Source of the DNA: Proteiniphilum sp.
GTDB taxonomy: Bacteria; Bacteroidota; Bacteroidia; Bacteroidales; Dysgonomonadaceae
Assembly (NCBI GenBank): GCA_031284475.1
Contig: JAISZV010000133.1
Location: forward strand, 1-6,484
Direction: 5' to 3'
Length of the DNA: 6,484 nucleotides
The notes beneath the pieces were generated by a model that saw only the letters and a list, made by a program, of their open reading frames with translations, did not search any database and was not told the origin of the DNA. The position numbers and the translations under genes were made by a program. Below, piece after piece: positions 5,243 to 6,484 of this stretch (positions are counted from its first letter, which is position 1; each line of letters opens with the position of its first letter).

Positions 5243-6484
5243 TTATTTAACTACGCCTGTTTTGTTTCCTCCGCACCACTTCCCTATCACCGGCAGTTTC
5301 CGCAAAGGTATCTCCTTTTTGATAACCGCGAAAAGATATACCCCAATCAACAGCGTATCAACCGTCAACCGGAGCCATAGGCCGGGCACATTATTATAAA
5401 CCTGCATAATTCCTGCAAAAAGGATCATAGACAGGAGAAAGAAGAACCCGGCAGACTTGAGGTCATACGGGATAGGATAGTTCTTTTGCCCCAGGAAATA
5501 GGAAACCAGCATCATGGCAAGGTTGGCGATGAACGACGCCCATGCGCAGGCCATGTAACCGAACCGGGGGATAAAGAGGATATTGATGGCTATGGTAACG
5601 GCAAATCCAAAGGTAGACATATACGCCCCCCAGCGGGTTTGGTCGGTAAGTTTATACCACAGCGAGAGATTAAAATAAACGCCGAAAAAGAGTTCTCCCA
5701 GGAGCACAATAGGCACTATTTTCAATCCCGCATGATACCGTTCGGGTATCAGGCACTTGATAACATCAATATAACCGACGGTTACCAGAAAAATCAGCAA
5801 TCCGAAAATGATGAAATATTTGGTTGCATCGCCGAACGAGCGGCGGTTGTCGGCTGCATCTTTATTTTTCGCGAAGATAAAGGGCTCGAAGGCATAACGG
5901 AAAGCCTGGGTGAACATCACCATAATGACGGCAATCTTAAAATTCTGCCCGTAAATACCCAGTTCCCTGAACGCCTCGGCTTTGTAGGGATATACCCAGG
6001 GAAAAATGATCTTGTCTACCGTTTGGTTCAATATACCCGCCACGCCCAGGATAAGTATGGGAAACGAGTAGTGCAGCATCTTGCGCAGCAACACCCGGTC
6101 GAAAGTAAACCTGATTTTCAGTTCAGGAGACGTCATCAGGAACTGGATAACCGAAGCGGTAAGATTGGATATAAGTACATAATCGACTCCCCGGCTAATA
6201 TCGAACCATGAAAAAGCGTCAGGAAATAGCGTTTGCAACCAAGGGCAAGCTAAGAAAAAGAAAAGGTTTAAAAGGATGGTCAACGCTACATTGGCGATCT
6301 TGATCGCTGCAAAACGGATGGGACGCTTTTTAAACCGGAGATTGGCAAACGGAATAGCGCCCAGCACATCGAAACAGAGTATAACCACCAGCAGAAGCAG
6401 ATAGTGAGGTTTCATTTCCGCTCCGCCCAGCACAAAAGCTGCCGGCTTCAGGAAAAACAGCGCCGCCACAAAGAAAAGCAAGGT
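5243..6484 (-). CDS. Oligosaccharide/polysaccharide flippase (Wzx/MATE-like membrane protein), C-terminal part
   Basis: The frame is open to the right edge, so the 5' end is missing; about 413 C-terminal residues are visible, and full proteins of this type usually have about 480-510. The visible part is strongly hydrophobic, with about 11 likely membrane helices. Clear examples, in residue numbers of the visible part, are near 1-20, 27-46, 58-80, 138-155, 182-200, 222-243, 255-275, 288-304, 308-330, 343-362 and 369-387. Charged loops such as RFKKRPIRF and KNKDAADNRR lie between them. PILILGVAGILNQTVDKIIF, at the start of what is probably the second half, is typical of the polysaccharide-transport branch (COG2244-like), which flips lipid-linked glycan units across the inner membrane. 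The tail KKEIPLRKLP with a short lysine-containing end fits Bacteroidales members. No glycosyltransferase is visible beside it, so its glycan is unknown. The codon at 6481-6479 (TTG) is internal Leu, not a start. It ends 157 bp before the S46 gene. Confidence 0.87.
   Translation of the reverse strand, partial: TLLFFVAALFFLKPAAFVLGGAEMKPHYLLLLVVILCFDVLGAIPFANLRFKKRPIRFAAIKIANVALTILLNLFFFLACPWLQTLFPDAFSWFDISRGVDYVLISNLTASVIQFLMTSPELKIRFTFDRVLLRKMLHYSFPILILGVAGILNQTVDKIIFPWVYPYKAEAFRELGIYGQNFKIAVIMVMFTQAFRYAFEPFIFAKNKDAADNRRSFGDATKYFIIFGLLIFLVTVGYIDVIKCLIPERYHAGLKIVPIVLLGELFFGVYFNLSLWYKLTDQTRWGAYMSTFGFAVTIAINILFIPRFGYMACAWASFIANLAMMLVSYFLGQKNYPIPYDLKSAGFFFLLSMILFAGIMQVYNNVPGLWLRLTVDTLLIGVYLFAVIKKEIPLRKLPVIGKWCGGNKTGVVK

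Noticed and set aside
5486..6211. Plus-strand ORF of 241 codons opposite the flippase
   Set aside because: It is a shadow of a clear membrane-protein gene on the minus strand, and its product is a low-order mix of His, Gln and Gly without recognisable domains.

Overview
The window looks like ordinary chromosomal DNA from a member of the Bacteroidales (Bacteroidota), plausibly Dysgonomonadaceae, Tannerellaceae or Porphyromonadaceae. Three things point that way: an S46-family dipeptidyl-peptidase, a type found largely in this phylum; a glnS promoter candidate that matches the Bacteroidetes -7 element TAnnTTTG; and A-rich rather than Shine-Dalgarno-rich leaders before most genes. I cannot name the genus from sequence alone. 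I see no transposase, integrase, phage gene, CRISPR array, tRNA or rRNA.

Layout. At the left edge, on the minus strand, are the first 81 codons of a tetratricopeptide-repeat protein. It lies downstream of a complete glutaminyl-tRNA synthetase gene (glnS, minus), and the two are probably co-transcribed. Their 68-bp spacer holds a small tandem repeat. A divergent intergenic region of about 254 bp follows. It holds a glnS promoter candidate, a 13-bp palindrome and a GC-rich block that can fold in alternative ways. Next is a plus-strand NUDIX hydrolase of the YjhB/CDP-choline pyrophosphatase type. It converges on an S46 dipeptidyl-peptidase gene (minus, DPP7-like), and a branched bidirectional terminator separates the two. 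Upstream of the peptidase, also on the minus strand, is a polysaccharide flippase gene whose 5' end lies beyond the right edge. A purine-rich 15-bp repeat begins directly after its stop codon.

Functionally these are separate housekeeping or envelope genes: translation (glnS), nucleotide-derivative clean-up (NUDIX), periplasmic peptide digestion (S46) and glycan-lipid export (flippase). I found no convincing new multi-gene system. The parts not explained by the genes are the intergenic structures: two unrelated 15-bp-period repeats that each begin at a stop codon, the alternative-fold GC block ahead of the NUDIX gene, and the branched terminator.
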